Below, one piece after another: positions 1 through 10,040 of a DNA stretch of 64,000 nt; the stretch's first letter is position 1; each line of letters starts with the position of its first letter. Origin of the DNA: Isochrysis galbana (Eukaryota > Haptophyta > Isochrysidales > Isochrysidaceae); NCBI GenBank assembly GCA_018136815.1, contig CM030936.1, forward strand, positions 4,805,707 to 4,869,706. The letters run 5' to 3'. The notes under the pieces are model-generated. The model saw only the letters and a program-made list of their open reading frames with translations, had not been told where the DNA came from and made no database searches. A program made the translations under genes and the position numbers.

Positions 1-166
1 GAGCACAAACGTGTTGCGCTTGGGGGGCGGCGCGCCGTCCGGGCCGCCGCCGCCCGTCTCGTGCGTCTCGTAGCGCACGCCCGGCAGGCCCAGGTGCGCC
101 GGGTCGACCACGCGCGTGCTGAAGCACAGGTTGTGCGCCATCATGATCGACGGGTAGAGCGAGGCG
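1..166 (-). pseudogene. DNA polymerase delta-like (family B) fragment, cut at motif A
   Basis: Read on the minus strand, one open frame contains LYPSIMMAHNLC followed by FSTRVVD, then a Gly/Pro-rich loop ending KRNTFVL. This matches the palm motif A region (DFxSLYPSI) of the replicative B-family polymerase, closest in style to the delta catalytic subunit. The frame runs off the window start, so the C-terminal part lies outside. The motif's leading Asp-Phe is replaced by Ser-Ile exactly where polymerase similarity ends, and retroelement sequence begins within about 20 bases. No upstream polymerase exon is visible beyond the element. The catalytic Asp is therefore missing here. The piece could be a truncated gene copy, a gene broken by insertion, or a B-family polymerase of viral ancestry; the short length does not allow a choice. 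Confidence 0.7.
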
Positions 167-185
167 ATAGAAATTATATACCTAA

Positions 186-1033
186 AAAGTCGGGAGGGGC
201 GCGACAAAAAAGGGAACCTCGAGTTGCACCCTCTCGTACGACGGCCCGGCGGAAACGGCGTACCCGATACCCCAAGAATACATGCTAAAAGGCACGCGTA
301 CAACGCTAGAGGATGTAAGTGTCAGAGACTTGACTAAAGCGTTCCTCGCTTTGAGGAAAACCAAAGCACAAAAATCCACACTAAGATGGGGAAAAAGGTT
401 ACCGGTCCTCTCGGGAAAGTGGGAACAAGTATCGCAATTATACAAATATAACTTTTTGACACCTAGAGACTCTTATCTGCATTTCAAAAATGTCCTGCAT
501 AGGAGGATAGCTACGGCGAACCGTTTTGCTGATGATCCAACTTGCCGCTTTTGCGGCATAGCACCCGAGAGTTCCACCCACCTGGCTTCATGTATCGCGA
601 CGGAGCCCATCTTTGAATTCACAGAAGGACTTCTGGGGATTAGCCTTAGGCCGGGATCCGAACTAGCCCAACGTCTTTTTTGCTATCAAGTGGACAGACC
701 GCACCCCTCCTCGGGGTACCTAGGTATCCTAGCGTGGAGGTATATCCTCACCGACTTCTATAACATCCAAAATATGGCAACGCGGACGGCAGGTCTGCTA
801 GGTCGATCTTAAGAGCGATTTTTGCGAGATACCACCTTTTAGCAACGGCAAAAGTCGGGTTCTTTCAGAGGCTGAAAAAACAACGAGAAAATATGGGGCT
901 ACACGCCCCGAGTAACAAACATATTAAGAAAATGTTAAGTCCGCTCTACATGGTGGACAAAGAGTTCAACCTAGAAACATCGGAAGACCTCTTGCAGGCG
1001 GCAAGAGGTCTGGACATCCGTAACATCACCTAA
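186..1033 (+). mobile_element. 5'-truncated non-LTR retrotransposon (LINE), RT C-terminal tail with frameshift
   Basis: A frame open from 186, with its first ATG at 282, runs to a stop at 810-812. It encodes a zf-RVT-type tail with a zinc-binding pattern CRFCG...STHLASC (C-x2-C-x8-H-x3-C), as found after the reverse transcriptase domain of many LINEs. Coding then continues in a different frame from about 806 (ILRAIFARYHLL...) to a stop at 1031-1033, so the tail is split by one frameshift just before 812. The RT palm (YADD box) is absent: the copy is 5'-truncated, as is common for LINEs. The left boundary is near 167-185, against the polymerase fragment. The frames either side of 183 do not join, since an in-frame stop lies at 183-185. 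A dead copy is the simplest reading. Confidence 0.72.
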
Positions 1034-1581
1034 GGCACCTAACACCTCGTTTTAGAAGAAACCACAGAGGATATAAATGAGGATCCCACTATATACAAGG
1101 GAAGACAACCCGAATCAACACTAGCATAAAGGACGAACCACAGTCTCCCGCCCCCTTCTCTCCAACTCCCGGCCAAAGCAGTGCGCGCGGCCTCCCCGGA
1201 ACCAGCTTCTCCGATAAAGAGGGAACTGGGAAAGGGGGAGGGGGTTGTTAGGGGTTAAGGTTGGGTAGTAGGGAGGTGCACTAGCAAGCTGCCTTACGCC
1301 GCATACGTAGCGGGAATTGTTAAGAAGGTTTTTTTATTTATCCCTTTGACATAGTGTAGTGAGGATGACGCGTGCACGCAAATGGCGCTTTCGGTCAACC
1401 ACTACTTACAACTACTCGCGCCTTCAACTCACCTTGCACCTTGAATGCATTTGTGGTAGCGCAAACATGGTGCGAACGAATATAAGATGGCGAAGAATAG
1501 CGCCCAACCCTAAGCGCATGTGTCAATGCCAATGACCATGAAAATGAGGAGTGAGCTGGCAATAGAGCGTAACATTGTGGG
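1034..1581. other. LINE 3' flank, dispersed-repeat copy A and intergenic DNA
   Basis: After the LINE stop there is about 110 bases of AT-richer sequence, probably the element's 3' untranslated region; I see no clear poly(A) or tandem tail. Then comes copy A of a dispersed repeat (about 1165-1335, listed separately). From 1336 to 1581 there is nothing recognisable except the downstream flank of the ferric reductase gene. Confidence 0.4.
1165..1335 (+). repeat. Dispersed repeat, copy A
   Basis: Shares ordered blocks with 5340-5520: CGCGCGGCCTCCCCGGAACC, GAGGGAACTGGG, GGGTAGTAGGGAG, then GTAGCGGGAATTGTTAAG. Spacing is conserved with small indels. Copy B ends where the palindrome at 5502 begins. 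The last block also recurs near 20069 (GTAGCGGGAATTTTGTAAAG), suggesting a conserved element end. It is non-coding, and its class cannot be named. Confidence 0.55.
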
Positions 1582-4530
1582 TTATGCCCGGACCACAAAA
1601 TCAAGCCTGCCCAACACGGAGATACCAGGCCCGTTCTCACCGCCGTGCTGTGCGGTGGCCGTCGAGACGGCGCAATCATCGCCTTCAAAAGAAGGTACCA
1701 GTCCGACCCCACAATTGTCGCAATTATCCCGAGGTGTCACCTCAATCGCGCGAGACTTGGTGACACGGCTCGTCGTCCTTCGCGTCCATGCGCGACGACG
1801 CGTTGGGCCGCAAAAGGCATAGTACTCCTTACGAAAGGTGGTAACCACCTGTGGCGCATCCAGGGCGGCGGCCAGACGATTGGCGACGAGGCTGGCCTTC
1901 TGACACTCATTGGCAACTGCAGGGTTGCCACAGAACGTCACAGCCGTGCTGAAACCGGTGCGCTCCCCGTGGGGAATTGAAGGTTGCAAATGACCGGCGA
2001 GACAAGCTTGGTTACGGGTGTCGAGAATGCGCTGGAGGTTCGGGCGGCGAAAGAATAGGCGGCCCTCGGCGATCGTGCCGCGAGCGGCCTGCTTGAGCGC
2101 TGCGACTCTCGACTGGTCCTTGTCCGTGACGTAGATTGAGAACGAGATCCGATGACAGCCGACGAATTCCGGCAGCGAGATATCTGTGGCGTCCGCTTGC
2201 TCAAGGCAGACCCGACTTGAGGGCATTGGCGCCGCCGGGTGCAGGTCGGCCGAGACTGCTGTGGCGCCATCGCAGACTAGAAGCTGAGTGGTGCGGCCGC
2301 ATGAATTCCGCCGCCCTCCACTACTTGAATGCTCAACCGGTCGGCCCAAAGTCTGGCAAAGGTGTGGCAGGTACGAGGCGCAAAGGTCCGCAGAGGGCGA
2401 GATCCACACAAGGTCAAGAGTGCTCGAGCCTCCACTAGCGAACGAGCCGCTCTCGCCGCGCAGGTGAGAATCGCCGTAATCAATATCTGTTGCGGCGGCT
2501 GCTCTACGGCGTGTTGCACGAGCAGCACGAAGCTCGGGGCTCGACTGGATCAGCCGGGTCGCAAAGTAGGCTCCCATTGCGATCCTGAGCATGTGCTGCG
2601 CGTGCGTAGGCCTAACAAAGTGTTGAGCGCCATCCAAGCCCCAGCCGATCAGCAGCCCAAACGAAACGAGAATCAGAACCGTGTCGAGCATGCGCCAGCA
2701 TGTCACACGGCGAGACATCCGCCGTCGACCGGTGGCAGACCAAGTGAGTCTGTAGGTCAAATGGGCGCAGTAGCCCATCATCCACAAGGCTGAGCAAAGC
2801 TGGAGCATTGGCGGCTGCCACGCTTGCTGCGCCTCCCTGGGAAGGCTGCCCCAGGACACCAGCAGTCCGACTGTAGCCACGATGAATAGGATGAGCCAGA
2901 AGCCCAGAACATCGGCTGCCGCATCCCCCCAGTGCGACCGTGCCGCCGCGCGCAGCGCGCGGAAATACGGAGCAGCCGTGCCACGGCTCGTCAGCATGCG
3001 CTCGCGCTGTCGCAGCTGGCGGGTGCACAGCAGGAGCAAGAATGCGGTCGAAAGCCGGCTCATGTCGATGGAGAGCACCAAGCGCTTGCGGCTCCCAAAA
3101 GTGTGACGCCGATGCTGACTCCTTAGCATCGCGCGCTCGGGCCCGACCGAGTCCCTATCATGCGAGCTGTCCGCCTCAAGTGGCGGCGGCGCATCCGCGT
3201 TGCACGAGGCGTGCCGCTGGCTGGACGACACAGTGGGCGGAAAGCCGATCGCGCCTCGGCGCCGTGACGAGGCGACGTGGACGCGCTCGTTGGCAGTAAC
3301 GGCAGCCACCCGATCTTCGAGCAGACTGAGCATCGGCACGATCCCCGTGCTAGTGCCGATTGCGAGCAATGCGTCGCTCCTCTCCTCGCTCGCAATCGAG
3401 TGGCCGAATGGGCCTCGGAGGCACACACTCGCAGTGCCAAGGCGGAGCTGTCGCACAACCTCGGGCGACGCAAGCCGTTGGGTCCACGACCGACCCGGGC
3501 GCACCTGGATGACGAAGGTGAGATACGGGGCCCGCGTGCCCGAGCCGATCGAGACGGGGTGCCACCACCCGTCTATTGTGGAGACGCGCATCTGCACGTA
3601 CTGGCCAGCGACGAATCGGAAGCCGACCGGCCGGCGCAGCTTGAGCGTGATGGCCGTCCCGTCAGCGGTAGGGGATGCGTCCAGCACGGAGCAGCGCCTC
3701 GTCGTCGCATTGGTCCACAGACGATCTGCCAGGTACAGCGCAAGCGACGTGCCAAACCATGGCAGCCCCTGCGAGCGCGACTGTTCGCCTGAGCGCGCCT
3801 TGTTGTCAAACGTGTGCACGGCGGAGACGATGAAGAGGAGCGTGAAGACTGCCATGTGCGTGCCGAAAAAGAGCTCGTATGGAATGCGCCCACGCAGATA
3901 GGACGTCAGCATCAGGACCGCCGTCATCGCCATCGCCACGGCGCCGGTCACAAAGATCTCGGAGGTTAGCTTCAAGCAGACGTCGGTTGGGTCCGGATCA
4001 TAGCCCACCTGCACATCGTGGCAAACCTTGGCGAAGAGGGCGATGAAGAGGAAGCCGGCGACGAGGGTGGCGATGCAGCACGTATAGCCAGCTTGGACGT
4101 GAAGTTTCATCAGCACCTCGAATGGCCAGCCCGCGGCGAACGTGTGGCGGGCGAGTGCACCGAGAGATCTGCGCGCCATCGTGAGCGGCAGGATCGCGAG
4201 CTGAAGGAGGATGAGGTGCTTGAGTCCGTAGAGCGCGGCGGGAAGATTCAATTTGAGGGTGTGGTTGACTGCCACTCCGGCAAGCTCGCTGCTCAGCCTG
4301 GCCTCGCGTAGAAGGAAGAAATGCTGGAAGACTAGAGCGGAGAGAAGAAGGTGAAGGCACCGTGTGAGGGTTGTGGAGTGATAGCGAAGGCGAAGGCGGT
4401 CGAGGAGGCGGTGGGTAGGGCCAAGGGGAGCAAGCGATGTCGCCGAGAGGGAGACGCAAAGCCGGTGGACGCGCAGGCGGAGAGAGAGCAGGTGGGTGAG
4501 AGAGGTCAGCTCCGCTGCGCGGGAAGCCAT
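1582..4530 (-). CDS. Ferric-chelate reductase / NADPH oxidase-like flavocytochrome, FRO type
   Basis: Predicted membrane flavocytochrome moving electrons from NAD(P)H through FAD and two haems across a membrane. From Met at 4530 the frame gives 982 residues. Visible: N-terminal membrane helices; candidate haem-ligand histidines near 144, 225 and 239 (KLHVQAG, GTHMAVF, SAVHTF); FAD motifs GQYVQM (~309) and HPVSI (~324); NAD(P) glycine motif IGTSTGIVP (~391); a late CGNP motif; and the family-typical end FRKEYYAF. Between the two NAD-binding motifs lie two or three extra hydrophobic segments (for example VLGFWLILFIVATVGLLVSW). That insertion is known from plant FRO reductases. About 70 residues of unmatched sequence follow EYYAF, perhaps an unspliced 3' end. 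An in-frame ATG at 4917 would only add translation of the GA tract, so 4530 is preferred. Substrate (ferric chelate or oxygen) cannot be decided. Confidence 0.82.
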   Translation of the reverse strand: MASRAAELTSLTHLLSLRLRVHRLCVSLSATSLAPLGPTHRLLDRLRLRYHSTTLTRCLHLLLSALVFQHFFLLREARLSSELAGVAVNHTLKLNLPAALYGLKHLILLQLAILPLTMARRSLGALARHTFAAGWPFEVLMKLHVQAGYTCCIATLVAGFLFIALFAKVCHDVQVGYDPDPTDVCLKLTSEIFVTGAVAMAMTAVLMLTSYLRGRIPYELFFGTHMAVFTLLFIVSAVHTFDNKARSGEQSRSQGLPWFGTSLALYLADRLWTNATTRRCSVLDASPTADGTAITLKLRRPVGFRFVAGQYVQMRVSTIDGWWHPVSIGSGTRAPYLTFVIQVRPGRSWTQRLASPEVVRQLRLGTASVCLRGPFGHSIASEERSDALLAIGTSTGIVPMLSLLEDRVAAVTANERVHVASSRRRGAIGFPPTVSSSQRHASCNADAPPPLEADSSHDRDSVGPERAMLRSQHRRHTFGSRKRLVLSIDMSRLSTAFLLLLCTRQLRQRERMLTSRGTAAPYFRALRAAARSHWGDAAADVLGFWLILFIVATVGLLVSWGSLPREAQQAWQPPMLQLCSALWMMGYCAHLTYRLTWSATGRRRMSRRVTCWRMLDTVLILVSFGLLIGWGLDGAQHFVRPTHAQHMLRIAMGAYFATRLIQSSPELRAARATRRRAAAATDIDYGDSHLRGESGSFASGGSSTLDLVWISPSADLCASYLPHLCQTLGRPVEHSSSGGRRNSCGRTTQLLVCDGATAVSADLHPAAPMPSSRVCLEQADATDISLPEFVGCHRISFSIYVTDKDQSRVAALKQAARGTIAEGRLFFRRPNLQRILDTRNQACLAGHLQPSIPHGERTGFSTAVTFCGNPAVANECQKASLVANRLAAALDAPQVVTTFRKEYYAFCGPTRRRAWTRRTTSRVTKSRAIEVTPRDNCDNCGVGLVPSFEGDDCAVSTATAQHGGENGPGISVLGRLDFVVRA

Positions 4531-4532
4531 CG

Positions 4533-4567
<35 letters not shown>

Positions 4568-5339
4568 CTTCCCACTCTCTCTCTCCTCTCTCCTCTCTCC
4601 TCTCTCTTGTCTCTCTCCCCCTCCCCTCTTTCCCCTCTCCCTCTCTCTCTCTTCCGCCTACTCTCCCACATCCTCTTTCCACCCATTCTCTTCTCTTCTC
4701 TCTCTCTTCTCTCTTTTGTTGGGATATCTTCTCTCTTCTCTCTCAATCTCTCACATCTCTGCCCTCCTCTCTCCTCCTCCGACCGAGACCCCCCCCCCCC
4801 GCCGCCTTCTCTTCTTCTCTCTTCCTCTCCCTCCCCCCCATTTATTCGTATATTCAACATCTCTCCATTTCTCCTCCCCACAAAAATCTCTTCTCCTCCT
4901 CTCCTGCAGTTCTGCACATCTCTTCACCTTCCCTCCCTCCATGTCTCACATATTCTTATCTCATATTGAACGAACCGCTGGTTCGCGCGCGCGTGGCTCT
5001 CCCTCCTCCCCACTCACCCCGGGCACCCGCCGCCGCCCGCCCCCTTTTTCTTTCCTCTTCATCTCCAATCCTTTCTGTAATCCCAAGGATTTCTTAATCT
5101 TCTCGAGTACTCTCTCCTCTCTCACTTCAGAAGAAGAGGGCATCATCTCATCGATTGGACGGCCGCGATGGGAGCGGTGGAGAAGAAGGTTAGTATTATA
5201 AATTACGCGCGAGCAGAAAGATATTGTTATAAAGTACAGGAGCAACAGCCACGCTCGCATCCGGAGAAAAAAAAGAAGAGGAAGAGGGGCCCGTAGCTAG
5301 CAGTATAGTAGCCTGAACCTTCAAGAATGTTTTTTTTCA
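4531..5339. other. CT-rich tract upstream of the ferric reductase and intergenic DNA
   Basis: Directly upstream of the reductase start lies a CT array on the plus strand (about 4533-4770, then less regular to about 5110), so the reductase sense strand is GA-rich. The long frames through it are low-complexity. From 5110 to 5339 I see AT-richer intergenic sequence and nothing coding. Confidence 0.6.
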
Positions 5340-5501
5340 GCCCCTGGTCGCAGCAGCGCGCGCACGACCTCCCCGAACCCAGACACTCCGCACTCCGCTT
5401 TGAGGGAACTGGGGAGGGGGACAAAAGGGGCTGACGGTAGATATAAGGACGGGTAGTAGGGAGTAGGGAGTATCATCGCGCCGTACAGGTACAGGTAGCG
5501 G
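5340..5501 (+). repeat. Dispersed repeat, copy B
   Basis: Aligns block by block with copy A: GCGCGCACGACCTCCCCGAA, GAGGGAACTGGGGAGGGGGA, GGGTAGTAGGGAG and GTAGCGGAAATCTTAAGG. Its right end merges into the left tip of the large palindrome, so the palindrome either inserted at the repeat's end or belongs to the same element. Confidence 0.55.
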
Positions 5502-7106
5502 AAATCTTAAGGTGGTTCTTAAGGTTTTCTAAGTCTGGCGCGAGACGGCGGGTGGCGGGCGCGCTGGCTGCCCACCTGCCCGCCTCTACAGGCCCTCGCT
5601 CCATGTATGCGGCATGGGAGTTCGGTGATCCGTAGGGGATGGAGGCCCAGGGAGTGGATGGATGTGATGGCGCGGGCCTGCAGCGGCTACCCGGGGCTTC
5701 TCCGCCCGCGCTGCATGTGTCCTGCGTGCAGCGCGGCAAGAAGGCGACCAGCACGGCGCGGCTGTGCTCTGTGCACAGCCTGGAGGGCGATGGGGCGGCA
5801 CAGGCGGCGGTAGATAAAGGGATGCTGGTGATGAAGATGCGCAGTGCTGGCTGGCTGCGCGGGAGGCTGCTGGAGGCAGACGGGCAGACGTGGGAGGCCT
5901 CCTGGGAGTGACTGCCCCTCATACGGCAGAAGCGTTTGTGGGCAAGAAGGGCGGCAGGGAGAAGCGGTGATGCATACGCATGGGATGCGTGAGGGTGCTG
6001 GTCCGGACGTTAAAGGCCACCGAAGCAAGCTTCCCCCGTTTGTGGAGTCCCAGATTCAGGACATGTATGGGGTGTGTGAGGTGGGCTTTCTCAAGGAGTT
6101 TGTTCGCAAGCGATCTGAAGCGCAGGGCTGTCGAGCAAGTGTAACTAGTTTAATTCCGTGTCCTGTGAGTGACCATGTGCGGAATGGGCGTTGTAACATC
6201 TTGTCATGCGACTCTGAGACCACTTCCAATGTTTCAGAATTTTCATTTACCGCTACCTGCGTCCCCGGATGCCCACATCAGTAAAAATGTAAAAATGATT
6301 GGAGTACTCATATTCTTTTTTTGGAAACTGTTGGGAGGGTGGAAAAGTAGACAATATGTACGATTCTGAAACATTGGAAGTGGTCTCAGAGTCTCATGAC
6401 AAGATGCTACAACGCCCATTCCGCACACGGTCACTCACAGGACACGGAATTAAACTAGTTACACTTGCTCGACAGCCCTGCGCTTCAGATCGCTTGCGAA
6501 CAAACTCCTTGAGAAAGCCCACCTCACACACCCCATACATGTCCTGAATCTGGGACTCCACAAACGGGGGAAGCTTGCTTCGGTGGCCTTTAACGTCCGG
6601 ACCAGCACCCTCACGCATCCCATGCGTATGCATCACCGCTTCTCCCTGCCGCCCTTCTTGCCCACAAACGCTTCTGCCGTATTATGAGGGGCAGTCACTC
6701 CCAGGAGGCCTCCCACGTCTGCCCGTCTGCCTCCAGCAGCCTCCCGCGCAGCCAGCCAGCACTGCGCATCTTCATCACCAGCATCCCTTTATCTACCGCC
6801 GCCTGTGCCGCCCCATCGCCCTTCAGGCTGCGCACAGAGCACAGCCGCGCCGTGCTGGTCGCCTTCTTGCCGCGCTGCACGCAGGACACATGCAGCGCGG
6901 GCGGGGAAGCCCCGGGTAGCCGCTGCAGCCGCGCCGTCACATCCATCCACTCCCTGGGCCTCCATCCCCTACGGATCACCGAACTCCCATGCCCCATACA
7001 TGGAGCGAGGGCCTGTAGAGGCGGGCAGGTGGGCAGCCAGCGCGCCCGCCACCCGCCGTCTCGCGCCAGACTTAGAAATAGAAAACCTTAAGAACCACCT
7101 TAAATT
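5502..7106. repeat. Large palindrome: two ~740-bp inverted arms around a 122-bp spacer
   Basis: Left arm 5502-6240 and right arm 6363-7106 are reverse complements along their whole length, with only scattered substitutions and a few 1-3 base indels. The spacer is 6241-6362. Outer tips read TTAAGGTGGTTCTTAAGG on the left and its complement on the right; sequence outside the tips differs. Frames inside the arms necessarily occur twice in opposite orientation. One arm-encoded frame (5639-5911) reads plausibly as protein but matches no family I know. I see no transposase, and no clear target duplication at the tips. Candidates are a foldback-type or long-TIR non-autonomous element, or an inverted segmental duplication. 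Confidence 0.8.
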
Positions 7107-7623
7107 TTGAAAAGATTTTTCTAATGCCGCCGCGCGTACGCGCGTACACGCACAGCTCGTACAGCGGCGACATATCTGCATATTTCCGACGTATTTGGGC
7201 TAGCGCCTCACATATAAACGGCATATTTTTGAAACATATTTGGGCACTTTTGTATACATATTCCTGCCTCCTCTGCCTACCCCCGCCCTACATTCCCTAT
7301 TCTCGCCCTCCATGAGTCCATGAGCAAGGGCGAGGGGGGGCGAGGAAGTAGTGGTAGCAGTGGCGGGGCGGGGGGGGGGGGGGGGCGAGGCACCTCGCCG
7401 CATGGCGACCAATCATACGATTAGTGAGGACTGTGGAATGGCCAGTTGCCAATTTTTGACCCGCCCAACATCACGCATAACCTCCCAGCCTCAGCGCCAT
7501 TCTTCCAATTGCCTTGACGGTGAATAGCAACCCGCCACCGTGGTGCCGCTGCATCACAAACTAGCACACATCTGGTCCTGCTTCGCCACTCGGGCGCTCG
7601 CTTGAGCACACGCGCACATAGGC
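7107..7623. other. Intergenic region with a G16 run
   Basis: An AT-rich stretch beyond the palindrome (7107-7270), with several CATAT words, is followed by G-rich sequence and a run of 16 G at 7370-7385. No gene is supported. The remainder is the downstream flank of the sulfotransferase. Confidence 0.5.
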
Positions 7624-9160
7624 TCACATGATACCGTTGGGTGATGTCCGCCAAAGGAACCTGTGGTCTCGAAGCAAGGTGGCCAGCTGCTGATTGTACG
7701 GCTCGTAGAAGGCGTCGAGCAAGACGCGCGTTCGCGCAGCCATGGGCGTCTTACCGCCGGCCGCCTCAATCTCCTTAGCGTGGAGTGCCGCATACGTCGA
7801 GTGCGAGCTGCCAGCGCCGCCCGTGACTGTGCTTCGGATCGTAGAGTCGCCATGGTGCGGAGGGCCCGCACCCTCGCGAACGCTGATCTCGCCTCCCTTG
7901 GAAGAACTAGCACTCTCGCCGACGACCCCAGGCAACCCAATGAAGCGCGCAACAGCGATGACCGTCTTGTTGTGATCATCCAGGAAGTCCTCAGCGCGGA
8001 CAACACGCACCGAGGCGGGCGGAAAGGCGGCCAGCCACTCGGCCATGAAGGGTGCGTAGATGCCGCGAATGACCTGCGGACCAGACATAGGGGGCACGGA
8101 GAGAGGGAGGGACTCGGGAAAAGGCGCGCGCCGGCGGAGAGACCGACCGGTGAAGGGAGCGGCCCGCTCCGGAACTCTTGAACTCAACGCTGTCGCACCT
8201 GGTCGCAGTGGAAAAAGACGCCCGCGTTGTCTGGATCGAGCATCTCAAAGAGGAATGCGCAACGGCGTGGGCCATACTTGCCGACGCATCGAGTGAAGGC
8301 TTGTGTCTGCTCCTCGGCGAATCGGTGGAGCCCCTCGGCGTTGCTGCCGTACCTGCGATGTAGCCAGGCGAGAGATGATCCAGCGCCCCTCAAGTCACGC
8401 GGTCCAGGGGGGTGGTTGAGCCAGTGCGTCCGCCAAATGGGAGCGCGCTTGCCCCGAGCCTTCGGTGTACCAGCTGAGGGGGGGGGATGGGGGGGGCAAG
8501 GGGGAGCGGTGCACACCGGCTCTGGTAGTGTTTGTGAATCCAAAAGGAGATCTCGTAGCGCTCGCTCGGATTGCGAAGCACGACAACAATGCGGGCGCGC
8601 GTCACCCCCTCGGCGCCGAAGAGCGCAGCGAGCGCAAAGGGCGGCGTCGCCTCTTGGCCGACGCCGCCCGTGCCCACGGCCGCGTCATGTGCGGATAGCG
8701 CGAGCGGACGGCACACTTTCCACATCGCACCCTCTCGATCATAGTATCCGGGCTGGCCCTTTGCTGCGTGCGCGAGCTGCTCCACTTTGCATGGGCCGTA
8801 TGCGGCCGCCCACGCAGAATGGTACCGACCCGCAAAGGCGGGGTAGAACTGGAACGAGTGGACACAAAGCGCGGCCAGCGTCGCATTGGGCCTGGGGGGT
8901 CGAAATCGCACCCACGCGGCCGCTGCCTCAGTGCTCTTCCAGTCGTAGAAGCATGCGTTGCGCAGGTCTATTTGGCCGAGAGAGTGGAGCCGCTCTGCGA
9001 GAGATTCGAGGCCGCAGTGCCAGCCACCGAGGAGAAACGCCCACGGCAGCGAGACGGTGTGCCCATCGGTGGCCCAGAAGGGCGAGGGTGACCAGACGGG
9101 CGAGAGTGGCAGCTGAGGCTCGAGAGAAGCCACGCGAGCACATACGCCGGCACACGGCAT
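7624..9160 (-). CDS. Sulfotransferase-domain protein, 3 exons
   Basis: Predicted PAPS-dependent sulfotransferase, probably acting on carbohydrate in the Golgi. Proposed exons on the minus strand: 9160-8517, 8388-8199, 8073-7624, giving 427 residues; both junctions keep phase. Exon 1 carries an N-terminal PAPS-loop-like segment (FLLGGWHCGLESLAERL) and the 3'-phosphate motif RIVVVLRNPSERYEISF. The last exon has the C-terminal family pattern VRVVRAEDFLDDHNKTV..FIGLPG and the closing FYEPYNQQLATLL. The intron donors are GTGTGC and GTGCGA. Intron 1 is C-rich and has an alternative acceptor at 8474 that would reach a stop. The usual Lys of the 5' PAPS loop (KxGTTS) is His here and the TT is LE. The start is uncertain: an in-frame ATG at 9364 would add a hydrophobic leader that could serve as a Golgi signal anchor, but it lies in a GA/CT tract. 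Confidence 0.72.
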
Positions 9161-10040
9161 TCGGGGAGGGGAAGGGGGGGAGAGAGGGAGGGAGGCTGGG
9201 AGGAGAGGAGAGAGAGGGGGCGAGCGGGGGGGGGGAGAGGGGGCGGACCGCGAGAGAAGAAGAGGGAAAAGGAAGGGAGAGAGAGAGAAGAAGAGAGCGA
9301 GAGGAAGAGAGAAAAGGTGAATGAATCTGGGTTGGCTTGGGCGGGAAGACAACCAATGTAACACGCGGAGAGAGAGAGAGAGAACACAGAAGATGATGAT
9401 GGTGAAAGGAGAGAGAGGCGCCGTCCGTCGTCGTCTAAATTCGGAGAGAGAGAGTATGTGAAAAAAATACCGTATGTGGCCGAACTAAGAACACTACTCC
9501 TACACACTAGTACTCTAGTCCTAATTGTGGAATGAAAACAAATTCGTGTACTCTATGGCGCACCCAGCGTGCGCGCGCCGGGGCTGGTACAGTTCTTGGT
9601 GGGCTGAACTGCTCTTGCAGGTGAGCACCTCTGGCATGCCCATGGCGACATGGCGACCAGGGCCCGCGGATGGGTCTGAGCTTGCCTCTGGCTATCGCCG
9701 ATCGCCGATCCGCGAGACTCGAACGCGTTCGCCGCGCACAGAGGCTTTGGGAGAGCAGTGTGAGCCTTTGGGAGAGCGCACAGCCGTTGGGGGAGAACAT
9801 GGATGCGCCTCGCAGCCGGGGGCCGGGGAGCGCCGCTCGTGCGAATGCCAGCTCGGATTCCGCTGCCTTGCACGCAGACTGAGACTGTTGACTTCGCCGC
9901 CCACGTGCCACGTGGAGCGCCTGCTCAAAGAGCCGCCCAAAAGCGGCACCTGGGGCCACGAGTGCGCGCGTGCGCGCCCAGCCGCACGCCAGCCGAATCC
10001 ACACATCAGTACAGCCGTCCTGCCGTCCTGCCTCCTCTCT
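9161..10040. other. GA-rich tract upstream of the sulfotransferase and intergenic DNA
   Basis: Positions 9165-9460 are purine-rich on the plus strand, so the sulfotransferase sense strand is CT-rich just before its start. From 9460 to 10040 a long minus-strand frame exists, but its composition is Arg/Pro/Ser-rich and it runs into a dispersed repeat. I do not regard it as a gene. Confidence 0.5.

Noticed and set aside
5502..7106. Palindrome as an assembly or sequencing artefact
   Set aside because: The two outer flanks are unrelated and the arms differ by several substitutions and indels, so a simple missed-adapter fold is unlikely, although not excluded.
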